Shown here: piece by piece, positions 10,862 through 22,760 of the stretch
Layout: each line of letters begins with the position of its first letter
Numbering within the stretch: position 1 is the stretch's first letter
Assembly (NCBI GenBank): GCA_014925825.1
Contig: JACGCK010000116.1
Location: forward strand, 62,001-126,000
Reading direction: 5' to 3'
Source of the DNA: Pholiota molesta
Taxonomy: Eukaryota; Basidiomycota; Agaricomycetes; Agaricales; Strophariaceae
Length of the DNA: 64,000 nucleotides
Translations under genes and position numbers: made by a program
Notes under the pieces: model-generated
What the model saw: only the letters and a program-made list of their open reading frames with translations
What the model was told of the DNA's origin: nothing
Database searches by the model: none

Positions 10862-13800
10862 ATGGGGGACGAATACCCCAGCTTGCTCCGTAGGTCCTTC
10901 TTCAAAACCTACTGACGTCGGTCACTGACTCCTGTCCCACAGGCTCGGAGCAGATGAGCTTGGTGCAGCTCTTTGTGCCCACTGAGGTTGCCCATGACAC
11001 TGTTGCAGAACTAGGAGAGCTAGGAAATGTGCAATTTAAAGATGTACGCCAGGTTCAATGAGATAGCGGCTAGTCGAGCTAATACATCATCATTCACCCG
11101 CAGTTGAACCCTAACGTCAACCCCTTCCAACGCTCGTTTGTCGGTGAAATCCGACGCATCGACGAGATGGGCCGTCGCGTGCGCTTCTTCTCGTCTCAGA
11201 TTGCAAAGGAGAAGGACGTCGTGCCCATTCAGCCGCTTTACGAGGCAGGGCCGCTCATCACTGTTGGGCCCCGTGCCGCGCAGACTATCGACGAGCTCGA
11301 TGTCACTTTGGCCGAACATGAACAACGGTTGACGAAGATGAATGAAAGCTATGAAACATTGAGCGAGCGCACGAAGGAACTCATCGAGGCTCGTTATGTT
11401 TTGCGGGAAACTGCGGTCTTTTTCGACAAGGTAGCGTCTTTCAGACTGGCTATATGCATCAGTTCACTCAGGCAATCGTTGTAGGCACAGGGTCATCAGG
11501 GTGATATTCGTTCCTCATTTGATGATAGCAACACTCCGCTTCTTCAAGATGACCATGAAGCAGGGTTTGCGCCCTCGGGTGGAATTGCGTTTGATCTCGA
11601 GTATGTGCTCTAAACACAGGCATCTTTATTTTCTATCTGAACAATTACTCAGGTTTGTTGCTGGCACAATTGAGCGTTCGCGTTTGCCAACATTTGAACG
11701 AGTCTTATGGCGCGTCCTCCGTGGCAATCTGTTCATGAACCACACGGACATTCCAGAACCCTTCGTTGATCCAACTAACGGCTCCGAAGTGCGCAAGAAC
11801 GTTTTCATCATTTTCGCCCATGGCGAAGCCCTCCTTGCCAAAATTCGCAAGGTCGCAGAATCGATGGGGGCAACACTTTACCCTATCGACGCCAACGCGG
11901 ATAAACGCTCCGAATCTCTTCGCGAAGTTTCCAACCGTCTTGAGGATCTGCAGACTGTTCTCTACAACACCGGGGTCAACAGGCGCTCGGAGCTTGTTAA
12001 AATCGGCGAGCATCTGCGCGTATGGCAGGATGTTGTCAGGAAAGAGAAAATGATCTACGAAACTCTGAACTTGTTCAACTACGACGTTCGTCGGAAGACA
12101 CTTATTGCAGAAGGTTGGGTACCTACAAGGGATATCACTGCCATTCAGGTAGCGTTGAGGTCGGCAACTGTGAGTGTATGTCATCTATGTCGCTTGAATT
12201 GCATGTTGATGTACAATTCAGGAGGGCTCTGGCACGAGTGTCCCACCCATCTTGCACGAGTTGACCACTCATAAGACGCCGCCAACCTTCCATAGAACGA
12301 ACAAATTCACAGAAGGGTACCAAACCATCATGGACAGCTATGGTATCTCTGCTTACCAGGAAATCAACCCTGGTTTATTTGCGATTGTCACGTTCCCCTT
12401 CTTATTTGCCGTCATGTTCGGCGATATTGGGCATGGTGTGATCATCTTCCTCGCAGCGCTTTTCATGATCTTGAGGGAGAGGCAACTGGCAAAAGCCGAC
12501 CTTGGCGAGGTTCGTGTTTTCCGTGCTGTGTTGGCTTCATATTGTTGACCCCATTTTGCGTGATGACCCTTTAGATCATTGGTCAATTCTTCTTGTACGT
12601 CCCTGCTTTTCAAGTTCATGATGGTCTGAAATGAATATTTGCAACAGTGGTCGTTACATCATCCTTCTGATGGGATTATTCTCCATATACACTGGCCTCA
12701 TGTATAACGACATATTTTCGAAGAGTCTCCATATCTGGCATTCTGCTTGGACCCTTCCTGAGGGCAATGGAACCCTCACAGCAATTCTTAGTGACGATCA
12801 TCGATATCCATTTGGTCTCGATCCAGGCTGGCATGGAGCGGACAATGCTCTTGTCTTTGCCAATTCGTACAAGATGAAAATGTCCATTGTTCTGGGTGTG
12901 ATCCACGTATGTGATGTTGCACTTGATCATTGATTTCTGTTCTAACATCATGAACGTTAGATGACATTCGCGCTGTGTCTGCAAGTCCCCAACCATCTGA
13001 AGTTCAAGCGGTATTCGGATATCTATACCAACTTCATTCCGCAAATCATCTTCTTGCAGTCTATTTTCGGCTATCTGGTGCTATGTATCCTTTACAAGTG
13101 GTCGATCGACTGGTCGAAAGCCACGACGGAGCCTCCCTCCCTGCTTAACATGCTCATCTCCATGTTCCTGCAGCCCGGCACGGTTGACGCGAAACTTCAG
13201 TTGTATCGTGGCCAAGGGACGATACAGGTGGTCTTGCTGCTGTTAGCGGCAATTTGCGTCCCTTGGTTGTTGCTCACGAAGCCTTACCTTGCGTGGAAGG
13301 AAATGCACAAGATCAAGGGTCAAGGCTACATCTCCATCGGACACGGTGAAGGAGCGGGTGGTAATATGCAGCCATTCACGTCAGGTGTTAGTCCGGAAGA
13401 CGAGGAAGAAGGAAACGGCCAAGCGGTGCTCCAGGCGTCAGAAGAGGAAGGCGTAAGGGATTTTAGCTCTTATCACGCTATTTTCGGATTTTCACACTCC
13501 CATTTTACAGGAACATCATGACTTTGGTGAGGTGATTATACATCAGGTTATCCATACTATCGAGTTTTGCCTGGGGTGTATTTCGCACACTGCATCGTAC
13601 CTCCGTCTATGGGCGCTTTCCCTTGCGCATGCGCAGCTTTCGGAGGTGCTTTGGACAATGACGATAGCGGGCTTCCTGAATCCGACGTCCATTTTTGGAT
13701 GGGTGGCGCTAGTGATCATGGGCGGTGTCTGGTTCGCCTTGACTATCGGCATCCTGTGTGTTATGGAGGTGTGTTTTGCATCCATCTATCGCATCTATTC

Positions 13801-14026
13801 TATTCTGGTTGCTGATCCAGGTGTGCTGTCATCAGGGGCTGTCGGCCTTCCTGCATGCGCTCCGCTTGCACTGGGTCGAAGCGAACAGCAAGCATTTCGA
13901 GGGCGGAGGACATGTGCGTTGCCACGTTTGCCCTGTTTCTATTATTCCGATGTTTGGTGCTGATGATGCGTGTGTCTGCAGGCTTTCGTGCCGCTGAGCT
14001 TTGCGAGTCAGGAGGGTAAGGAATGA
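10862..14026 (+). CDS. vph1: V-type proton ATPase 116 kDa subunit a (Vph1/Stv1)
   Basis: Membrane subunit of the V-ATPase V0 sector, carrying the proton half-channels and acidifying vacuole or Golgi. The start ATG gives [10 protein letters not shown], spliced to [20 protein letters not shown], the conserved N-terminus. Roughly ten short introns are needed, for example at 12904-12960 and 13767-13839. The cytosolic half includes [17 protein letters not shown] and the Asp/Ser-rich loop. The membrane half shows [62 protein letters not shown], and the late helices [31 protein letters not shown], which contain the essential channel arginine (in YLRLW). It ends [13 protein letters not shown]. Only one a-subunit gene is in the window, so the vacuolar versus Golgi isoform cannot be told. 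Confidence 0.94.
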
Positions 14027-14289
14027 AGCGGGCGTGTGATTCACGGGTTGCTGGCAGGCAGTGTAGAGAGGCTGCGCCCGGATGTACTTCGCAGAGCTTT
14101 GCAGACAATAGTAGTGTTCAATGCAGTGTAACTAGACCCGGCGAGATCTGGGGTACCCCGCACTGAGTCAAACGCCACCGAATGAGTCCAGAAGGAGCTT
14201 GTAATGTCACAGCTGATTTGAGTCACGATCAGTTACAAATTTTTAGACTCCGACACCAGATGGGGCGTTATAAGCATGACGCTTGGAAT

Positions 14290-14345
14290 TGTCCGTTTTT
14301 TCTTCCAATCCTTCCTTTTCTTTTCTTTCTCTTCATAGAAAGGTG
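14290..14345 (+). promoter_or_regulatory. Pyrimidine-rich tract in the elongation factor 3 promoter
   Basis: About 50 bases almost entirely of C and T lie 200-250 bases ahead of the EF-3 start codon. CT-rich blocks just upstream of transcription starts are a known feature of strongly expressed filamentous fungal genes, so this probably marks the core promoter or 5' leader. No TATA box could be confidently assigned. Confidence 0.4.
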
Positions 14346-14540
14346 CGTTGCTCGTCGTCGTCGCCGTCCCCGCCGTTGCTCATCCCCCGCAGGCATCTTT
14401 GCCACCTCCTAGAGAACTAGAGCGTCCTTTGTTTCTTGCCTCTGCAGCCTTAACGACATAGACCTCTCATACCCCAAAACGTGCGTTCGCTGATTCCTAT
14501 CATCGCCCCCACACATCCTCATCTTGCGCAGATACTCGAT

Positions 14541-17500
14541 ATGCCAGCTGTAACTGCCTCCGCTATTGCATCTCCCGCCCCCGCCTCGCTCAAGGCCACC
14601 GTTGTACCCCCCGTTGAAGGCCAGATGGACGTCTCCGCACTCTTCGTTGCCGACAAGGCAGCCCGCGACTCTGCCGCCAAGCAGCTCGCTGCCCTTGCCC
14701 AAAAAGACGGCCCCTCCGCCCTCCAATCAGTTGCCTTCGGCGATGCGCTCGTCAAGGCCCTCACCGACAAAAAATCCCCTGCCGCCCGCGAGGGCGCCGC
14801 GGAAGCCGTCTCTGCGCTCGTCAACAACGGCGCCGTCAAGGCGCTCGAGCCCATTTTCGTCAACTCTGGCATCTACGCCGCCCTCCTCGAGGCCTTCGCG
14901 GACAAGATGCCCGCCGTCAAGAACGCGGCTATCGAGGCTGTGCGGGTCTATGTCGCCAACATGAACCCATGGGCCACCCCCTTCATCCTCCCCGCCCTCC
15001 TTCACGAGATCAAGACTGCCGGCAAGTGGCAGATCAAGATCGGTTCGCTGATCGCCCTTAACCAGCTCGTTGTGAGCGCCCCCGTCCAGATGGCGCGTCT
15101 CATGCCTGAGATCGTGCCCATCCTCGCGGACGCTATCTGGGACACCAAGGCCGACGTGAAGAAGGCTGCCCGTGAATCGTTGACCAAGGCTACTGCACTG
15201 GTTTCCAACAAGGACATTGAACGCTTTATTCCCGCTCTTATTAAGGCTCTTATTAATCCCGTCGAGGAGGTGCCTAATACCATTGCTCTCCTCTCGGCCA
15301 CCACTTTCGTTTCAGAAGTAGACTCGCCTACCCTCTCTCTCATGGTGCCCCTTCTTTCCCGTGGTCTCTCGGAGAAGCTGACCGCTACCAAGCGCAAGGT
15401 TGCCGTGTAAGTCCCTTGTCAGCGCCCGGTTGACCGCGGAAATTTTACTTATCTCTATTTATAGTATCGTTGACAACATGGCCAAGCTCGTCGACTCCCA
15501 TGTCACTGTTCGCCCCTTCATCCCCAAGCTCCTTCCTGGTCTTATCAAGGTCGAGGCTATCATCGGTGATCCCGAGGCTCGCAGCGTTGTTGGCCGTGCT
15601 ATCGTCACCCTCCGTCAAGTTGGCCAGGTTCCCGCCGAGAGCGATGGCTCCGATCTCCCTGCTCTCCACCAAGCAGATGAGAAGCAACTCTCCCACTCTC
15701 TCGTTGCCATCTACAAGAAGCTCGGCGCCACCATCTCCCCCGGAAACGTTGACACCATCTACGCTTCTACCCTGGCTGCCAACCTCGTCAACATGAAGAA
15801 CTTCGATGTTCCTCAATGGGATACCCTTGCTCCTTACCTCGCCTTCATTGCTAGCACCCCTGACTCCATCACCGTTGCTCGCGAGTGGGTTGTCCGCTCT
15901 GCCACTGAGGGCGAGGATGAGGGCGAAGCCCTCGAGGATGAGGAGGAGGGTGAGGACCTGTGCAACTGCCAGTTCTCGCTCGCCTACGGTGCCAAGATCC
16001 TGCTCAACACCGCGACTCTCCGCCTCAAGCGTGGCCACCGCTACGGTCTCTGCGGTAAGAACGGTACCGGAAAGTCCACCCTCATGCGCGCCATCACCAA
16101 TGGTCAGGTTGAGGGCTTCCCCTCGCCCGACGAGGTCCGCACTTTCTACGTCGAGCACGACATCGATGGAACCGAGGAAGATACCTCTGTCCTCCAGTTC
16201 ATCCTCAACGACAAGCGCGTCCTGGTTAGCGAGGAGGAGGTCGTCGAGACCCTTGCCTCTGTTGGCTTCGATGACATCCGTCAAGGCCAGTCCATTGGCT
16301 CCCTCTCTGGTGGTTGGAAGATGAAGCTCGCACTTGCCCGTGCCATGCTCTTCAAGGCCGATATCCTCCTGCTCGATGAGCCTACTAACCACTTGGATGT
16401 TGTCAACGTCGCCTGGTTGGAGAACTACCTCACCAACCTCACCCACTGCACTTCCATCATCGTCTCGCACGACTCTGGATTCCTCAACAACACCATCACC
16501 GACGTTCTCCACTTGAACCGCTTCAAGCTCCGCAGGTACCGCGGTAACCTCGAGAAATTCGTCCAGCAAGTGCCCGAGGCCAAGTCCTACTACTCGCTCG
16601 AGGCTGCCGAGGACTACAAGTTCAAGCTCCCTGATCCCCCTCTCCTTGAGGGTGTCAAGACCAAGGAGAAGTCGCTCCTCAAGATGCGCAAGGTTGGCTT
16701 CCAATACCCTGGCTCACCTGTTCAGCAACTCCACGACATCACTCTCCAAGTCTCCCTCTCCTCCCGTGTCGCTGTCCTCGGACCCAACGGTTCAGGAAAG
16801 TCGACCCTCGTCAAGCTGCTCATCGGCGACATGGAGCCCAACAAGGGCGGTGAGACCTGGAAGCACCCCAACTTGGTCATCGGTTACGTTGCCCAGCACG
16901 CCTTCCACCACATCGATCACCATCTCGACAAGACCCCCTCGAGTACATGCTCTGGCGTTACCAGACCGGAGAGGATCTCGAGGAGATGCAGAAGGCCAAC
17001 CGCATCATCACCGAGGAGGAGGCTGCGAAGATGAAGGAGGGCGCGAACATCGTGATTGAGGGCAAGAAGTGCATCATCGACGAGATTATCAACAGGAAGA
17101 AGCTCAAGCAGTCGTACGAATACGAGGTGTCGCTCAAGGGCCTCAGCTCGTCGGAGAACATCTGGCTGCCCCGTGATGACCTCATCAAGCGCGGTTTCGA
17201 GAAGGTTAGTCCATTGAAATCTATTGATTGTACGGACAGTATTCTGACTCGGTTTTCTCATTACAGAAAGTCCTCGAGGTTGATACTCGTGAGGCTCAGC
17301 GCCTCGGTCTCCTCCGCCCTCTCGTGCGTCGCGAGATTGAGAAGCACTTTGCTGACTTCGGCCTCGAGCCCGAGTTCGTCTCCCACAACACCATGAGGGG
17401 TCTCTCTGGTGGTCAGAAGGTCAAGATCGTGCTCGGTGCTGCCACATGGCGTCGTCCCCACATCATGTGCCTTGATGAGCCTACTAGTACGTCTTCATCC

Positions 17501-17891
17501 CCGAATTTTGTTTGATACATAACTGACTGTGTTTGCAGACTACCTCGATCGTGAGTCGCTCGCTGCGCTCATTGAGGCTCTCAAGGTGTTCGAGGGCGGT
17601 GTCCTCGTCATCACGCACAACCGCGACTTCTCCGAGTCGCTGTGCAAGGAAGTCTGGGCGATGCGCGACGGGCACCTCGAGGCGTCTGGCCACAACTGGG
17701 TTGAGGGCCAGGGCGCTGGACCCCGTATCGACAAGGCCGCGGGCGAGGAGGAGGACACGTACGATGCGATGGGCAACAAGATCGACACGAAGAAGCAGAA
17801 GAAGATCAGCGCGTCGGAGGCGCGGAAGCTGAAGAAGGAGCGCATGGCGCGGAAGAAGCGGGGCGAGGATGTCACGGATGATGAGCTCTGA
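14541..17891 (+). CDS. tef3: Translation elongation factor 3 (EF-3), frame broken once in this sequence
   Basis: Fungal ribosome-bound ABC ATPase that helps eject E-site tRNA. Exons are 14541-15406, 15465-17204, 17267-17486 and 17539-17891. The N-terminal HEAT-repeat half is Ala-rich. The first ABC cassette has Walker [10 protein letters not shown] (about residue 485), signature [14 protein letters not shown] and Walker [14 protein letters not shown]. The second has Walker [10 protein letters not shown] (about 727), an inserted chromodomain-like region, signature [13 protein letters not shown] and LDEPTNYLD split by the last intron. The C-terminus is lysine-rich. At 16934-16938 a run of five C shifts the frame: HHLDKTP is in one frame and [12 protein letters not shown] in the next. 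Summed exon lengths are 3179; one added base gives 3180, i.e. 1059 residues plus stop, close to the usual 1040-1060. I read this as a single-base deletion or sequencing error in one gene. Confidence 0.95.
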
Positions 17892-18792
17892 GCGCTGTTC
17901 TTTATTGATTGTATAGACCGTGATCAGTTTCTCTCTTTCTCTCTCTGTCTATTCTATGCCTCTCTCCCTCTCTTACATTATGCACATACACGGCTCCGCC
18001 CTTTATGCTCTGTTTCTATTAGGTGTTACTATTAGATATCTTTGACGACCCTTTTTTTTGCATTTTCCATGCCTCTCTTGCTGTCTGTACCATCCTCTGC
18101 ATCACGTAATTTTATCCTATGGCAATCTACTTCTTTTCTCTCGAACTTGTGTGGTCATTTTGAGGTCAATCTTTTGAGGAGGTTGTGAATTTCGGGCCTT
18201 GGAAAATGTGGCTCGTTGGCCAGGTGTTGTGAACTGAAGTTGTTTTCGTTGATGATAGTCAATTGAGGTTGACTGTCTTGAAACTTCCATATGAGTCAGA
18301 GCAACCTTCAAAGCTTCACGCGTCATAGGCAACAAGGCGTACAACCTTATTCTTCGGTCAGTGACTCATTCCACTTCTGCCTGAACAGGCCTGAACCGTA
18401 GCATATTTATGTGCTTTTTAGTACATGATGCTTCTAATATCGAGCTCGACGTGGCTCTCGACTTCTGACGAGGGCATGTCGTCATCGCGCGGTTAGATCT
18501 CTTGGTCATTTCCTTGACCTTACATGGGTCCTCTTCCCTGCCTCTTCCCTGCCTTTTGAGCGCATCTTTACATGTTATACCGGTCCGAGTAAGAACGGGC
18601 ATGTTGCGAAAAGTCGGGGAATAGTCCGTCTGCGGTCATCCTAGTCACGGAAATGTAGCTTTTTTGTTGCGTACCGTCAGGTTTGGGCCGTGGCGCGCAG
18701 ACATGCAAACAACTTAAAACCCGCCAATCACTCGCTGGCACGATTCGAACTTCATATTAGTGAGTGAGTGCTGACTTTGCTGTACGTCGACT
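17892..18792. other. Intergenic region after EF-3
   Basis: Holds the EF-3 3' end, with CT-repeat sequence around 17930-17975, and then unremarkable sequence. Short open stretches on the minus strand (18117-18602) show no recognisable motif, and I see no supported gene. Confidence 0.5.
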
Positions 18793-19943
18793 ATGGACTC
18801 GATGGACACTCCTGCGCAGCTCCAACCGAATCCAGCAGATGTTGGTGTATTGAACCTTCGAAGGCGGAATCCACCATACGCGTCAACGTACACTATACAC
18901 GGGCCTGCACCTCATGGTGGGGCGTACTCTAACCCAAATGCGCCGCTTTCAAGTGTGCCCCACAATTCTGGCACATCTGCCGCGTCCCAACCAGGTGCGT
19001 CCCCGTCTGCTGCGCCTGTCGTGGGTGTGCTGTGCTCTCGAGTTTATCCCCCCTTTTGCAGCAGGACGTGAAGAGCCGGGGATCGATGCATATCTCCACA
19101 TCCCCTGCGTCAAGAAGCTGTTCGAGGCATATTGGGACACACGTGGCATGTGGACCACCGTAATGCGCCTCCACGACGAGAACCGTGAATTGCGGGAGTA
19201 TCTAGAGAGGTCGAAGAGGGAGATGGACCGGAGTCCATGGATGCCGGAAGAACCAGTGAACTGGTGCGTTGGGATTATGTTTCCAGTTCTACACTAAACC
19301 AAGCAGCAATAGTGGCGCATATCAGTATCAGCGTACCGAGGCTGCGAGCCTTGCGCCGAGCGACTCCATCTCGCAAAGGCGGTCGAAACCCTCCTCCGAG
19401 AGCCTTGACCCCAGAGAGATTCAAGAAGAAACCCCACCTTCGTTGCGCACTCCCCGCCGACAACCTGGAATGCGCCCCGATGACCTCCCGTTCGAGGTTC
19501 TCTGGTGGCGGGATGACTGTCAACAGGACACCAAGGGCGCCCGGCCCGCAAAAAACAATAGCAGCCGCCCGCGCATGAAGAACGCCATCCGCGAGAGGGA
19601 CGGGACGCCGATCGACAACGCATCCTACAAAGCAATACAGAGATCGGTCGCCAAGCAAGTGGCCATATTGATTCAGCAGGAGGAAGCGCGGCTGAACAGG
19701 AGCCTGGCGAAGGACGACATCACGAAAAAGTACTTTGAATACCGGCGGTTGAGGCAGTGGCGGCATGCGATTGCGGTGATTGAGGAGGAACACCCAGTCC
19801 TGACCTATGCGGCGTTGCACTGGAAGACCGAGCAGCTGCTCATGAATCAACTCACAAGCATGCGAAGTCAGCACCAGAAGAAGACCAGCGGACACACATC
19901 CAAGAAGGCGAAAGAGCAACAGAAAAGGGGACAGCAGCGGTGA
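18793..19943 (+). CDS. Hypothetical protein, charged and helical
   Basis: Three exons join well. The first starts MDSMDTPAQLQPNPADVG and ends at a GTGCGT donor near 18994. The second begins after TTTTGCAG near 19064 and carries GREEPGIDAYLHIPCVKKLFEAYW. The third follows a GTGCGT...AAGCAG intron near 19264-19307. The middle exon has a helix DENRELREYLERSKREMDR that could be a short coiled coil. The C-terminal 120 residues are rich in K, R, Q and E (RSVAKQVAILIQQEEARLNRSL, KKYFEYRRLRQWRHAIAVIEEEHP) and end in a lysine-rich tail that could be a nuclear localisation signal. I do not recognise the family. The splice-phase agreement supports a real gene. Confidence 0.62.
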
Positions 19944-20613
19944 TTGCAATAGCGAGGAGGAGGATGGGGTAGCAGGCGGAAGGCCGATGCTGGATTGAAG
20001 TGGAAAGAGGCAAGGCGCCCCATCAAATCCGAGTTCATCATAAACACCGTCCACGACTTGGCCACAATGGCGATCGAAGACATTGCCGCGTGAATTTCGA
20101 CCAGTACCTTTGAGTTTTATGAAGTGATTGTCTGTGCCACAGACAATCGGTGTATTGCTCTCGAATTGATGTTCAGAATCATAGCTCGATTGCGTTCCAT
20201 TGACTGAGTAAAACATGTGAATGATGGGAATATTTTTCGAATTTCTAACCAGGTGTTTGAGCAGTCTCGTATGCATAGCAGGTTGTATAGGTCGTATTGA
20301 TGGTCAGCATCACAAGAGCGTTAGCAGCGCCTCAGTGGATATCATGATAGTATTGTTGGAGGATAGAATAGAATAGAATAAAGATTGAGGAATGGGTTGA
20401 ATGACATCACTATCACGTGCATAACTACCACTCAACAAATCCTCTTGAAGTTGAAGTCGAAATCTTTAATCCCGTACCTCTCGCTCGTTCTTTGCCATCC
20501 CGAAACCGTCCACAACGACCGCAGCTGGCCAGGACGCGTAGTAAGGGTATGCTGCTTTAGCTGCATCCACCTGCCATCCATAATCCCATCGTAGCCGAGA
20601 CTCATCAGAAGCC

Positions 20614-21809
20614 ATGCTTAGCCTGAGGCTGCTATTGCGTCCTCGCCTCTATCGGTCCTTCCGCCAGCTCAATTCTCCGGAGCTGAATCCATGGTGTCTC
20701 ATGCCATGCGCACATATGAAAATCTTAGGAAAGAGGATGCTTGCAGTGCGTTTCTGCCACAAAATCAGAGCATTCTCCGCAATTTGCTGATTCTACCCAA
20801 GACTTCGGCAGAGAAGATCCCTCATAAAGCCCTTCGTATTTCCTTCAGGCTGCGTACTCTACGACCTGAACTCTTGTCAATAGTGGGCCAAGAGGTCATT
20901 GATTTATCGGGGAAGGCTCACTCACTCGTGCCCATTCTCGTCAACGGTCGCGTGCTGCGGCTGAAATGTGAATATGAAGACAGAGTTCTGGGTGGTCTCT
21001 ATAGGTTGCCGCGCTTTCCTGCGAACACAAGGGGGTTCTTTTACTATTATCATCCACCTGATGGGCCCGAATTTTATGCAGGGGTGCGTTTCAGGATCTG
21101 CGATAGCGCGGCAGAGTTCGAACATGGTCGGGACTTGCTAGATCCCAGGGGAGACGTGTGGGGCCCAAAAATTCTGGCACTAGTCAAAAATAAAGAATGC
21201 GAAGGATTTTTGTCGTTATTGCGCGCCGAAAATATGATTGACGAGGGGCTCGTCCGCGATATCAACAAATTGGACAACTCGCGAAATATGCGAAAATCTC
21301 AGTATTCTCTCTTCGAACCATTCCACCTAAATGTCGCCCAATCAAAACGTGTATCAACGTATGTTACTCGCGCAAAGGTGATCCGCCTTTGCTTTCCTCA
21401 GAAAATATTCGGAGTGCAGACCAACGACCGTGTATCGTTTCCACTGACTGGTCAGGCATTTTATCCTTTAATCCTCGCTCTCGTACTAATCTCGCTTTCT
21501 GTAGGAACTATCAAGGTTCAGTTCGAATTATCCAATCTTCCGGAACACAAGGAGCTAGGGCCCACACTGGTTATACGCGTTCTCGATATAGTTGAACCTA
21601 TTGCTCTTGATCCACTCTACTATGGGAAAACAATTCCACCCATTCCTGTTCCAGGAACTCTCCTACATCGGACTGCTCACGGAGGGTCGGGCAAAAGGAA
21701 GATACGTGTTTTATACATCCCGCTGAAGGATGAGCCGATGGCCGATGACCTTCTCGAGCTCATGAAAACGTCAAGTGTGAGCGAGTATCCAAGCTGGTTG
21801 GTAACATGA
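20614..21809 (+). CDS. Unknown-family protein, copy 1 (most intact of three)
   Basis: A frame is open from 20691 to the stop at 21809 and encodes features repeated in two other places in the window: VPILVNGRVLRLKCEYEDRVLGG, FYAGVRFRICDSAAEFEHGRDLL, DPRGDVWGPKILALVKNKECEGF, then PEHKELGPTLVIRVLDIVEP and IPLKDEPMADDLLELMKTS. A stretch around 21360-21504 has intron character (GTATGTT...TTTCTGTAG) and is probably spliced out. An ATG at 20614 begins a different frame, MLSLRLLLRPRLYRSFRQL, which lacks acidic residues and looks like a mitochondrial presequence. The same start is kept in the copy at 30754, so it may be the true first exon, but I could not find a phase-consistent join. I cannot assign a function. 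Confidence 0.6.
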
Positions 21810-21880
21810 TTTATTGACCTCACGCCAGCTGTCTCCAGATACAATTAAGCCCAGCGCTCACCAGCTTCTCGCATGACCCA

Positions 21881-22440
21881 CTACGAGACATTTGACCCAA
21901 GTACGCCGACCAAGCACCCAGTTAGGCCGTGTCGAACTACATCCCGAGCAAGATTTACAGCAAGAATCGAGAAATCTTGAAACCCTGTCAAATTACACAT
22001 ATATCCATCTCGTATCATCACCTTGATTGAGTCAACAAAGCAATATTTGGTCCAACAGGTATCTACGCACATCGTCGAAGGATGACTTCTTCCTGTTGCC
22101 TACTCCAAAAAATGGGTTGCCGTTTTATCGGCGGTCGGGATGGCGAATCCAGAACGTATCTTATTCAGCTGGTTTCCACTGTCCCTGCTTGTCTTAACCG
22201 AGGAAAATATCAGATTTTATTCATCGGAAGATGGTGGGACTGACTTGGGACTGGCAAATGAATAAAAGGTGGGTGAGCCATGTGGTGCCGGAGGCCGCCT
22301 GCACTCGAACCGTGTCTTCTTCCTTGGAACACGTCAGGATAGCGGATGCTACGTACCATTTTCGACTCTCGCCCCCGCATTCTTCGACGCACGCGAGCAT
22401 GGCGATCATAATTTTATCGAATTCTACGAATTATCTCTGC
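21881..22440 (-). pseudogene. HNH-nuclease-like gene remnant, copy A
   Basis: Minus-strand pieces in shifting frames: MLACVEECGGESRK.YVASAIL near 22409, then VMIRDGYMCNLTGFQDFS near 21990-22040. The second piece resembles the start of an HNH nuclease core as seen in agaricomycete HNH proteins (arginine-aspartate-x-aromatic-x-C-x2-T-G). Compared with the copy at 42 kb the 5' exon is missing, and the catalytic His-Asn-His region is not seen in either. The family assignment is inference from a short motif. Confidence 0.4.
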
Positions 22441-22760
22441 GGAATTCTTGTTGTGTTTATTAACAATACTTACCTCTGAATCCGAACATTGAAATACACT
22501 GAGTACAAATATGACTTCCACATTGAAGAATAAAGTAGTCTACCACCCATGAAATGTAAATAAGGGTAGAATAAGATATCTAGAGAGAAATGTAACCAAA
22601 TATCTATGTAGATTGCATTATTTAGGAATGCCCGTGTCCTTGGCTGCGTCAATGTCCTCGAAATTCTGAGGCTATATACAGAAAATGGTTTCCACACAAC
22701 AGAGCAAAAACTATCTGCAGAAAAATTTGCACACAAACTGTGGCGTATTCACCCTGAACG

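Noticed and set aside
15445..16704. 419-codon open frame antisense to elongation factor 3
   Set aside because: It mirrors the biased codon use of a highly expressed gene; the sense strand has all EF-3 motifs and the antisense product has no recognisable domain.
18735..18755. CGATTCGAAC, resembling an inverted tRNA T loop
   Set aside because: The bases on either side cannot form a T stem, and no acceptor or anticodon arm is found nearby.
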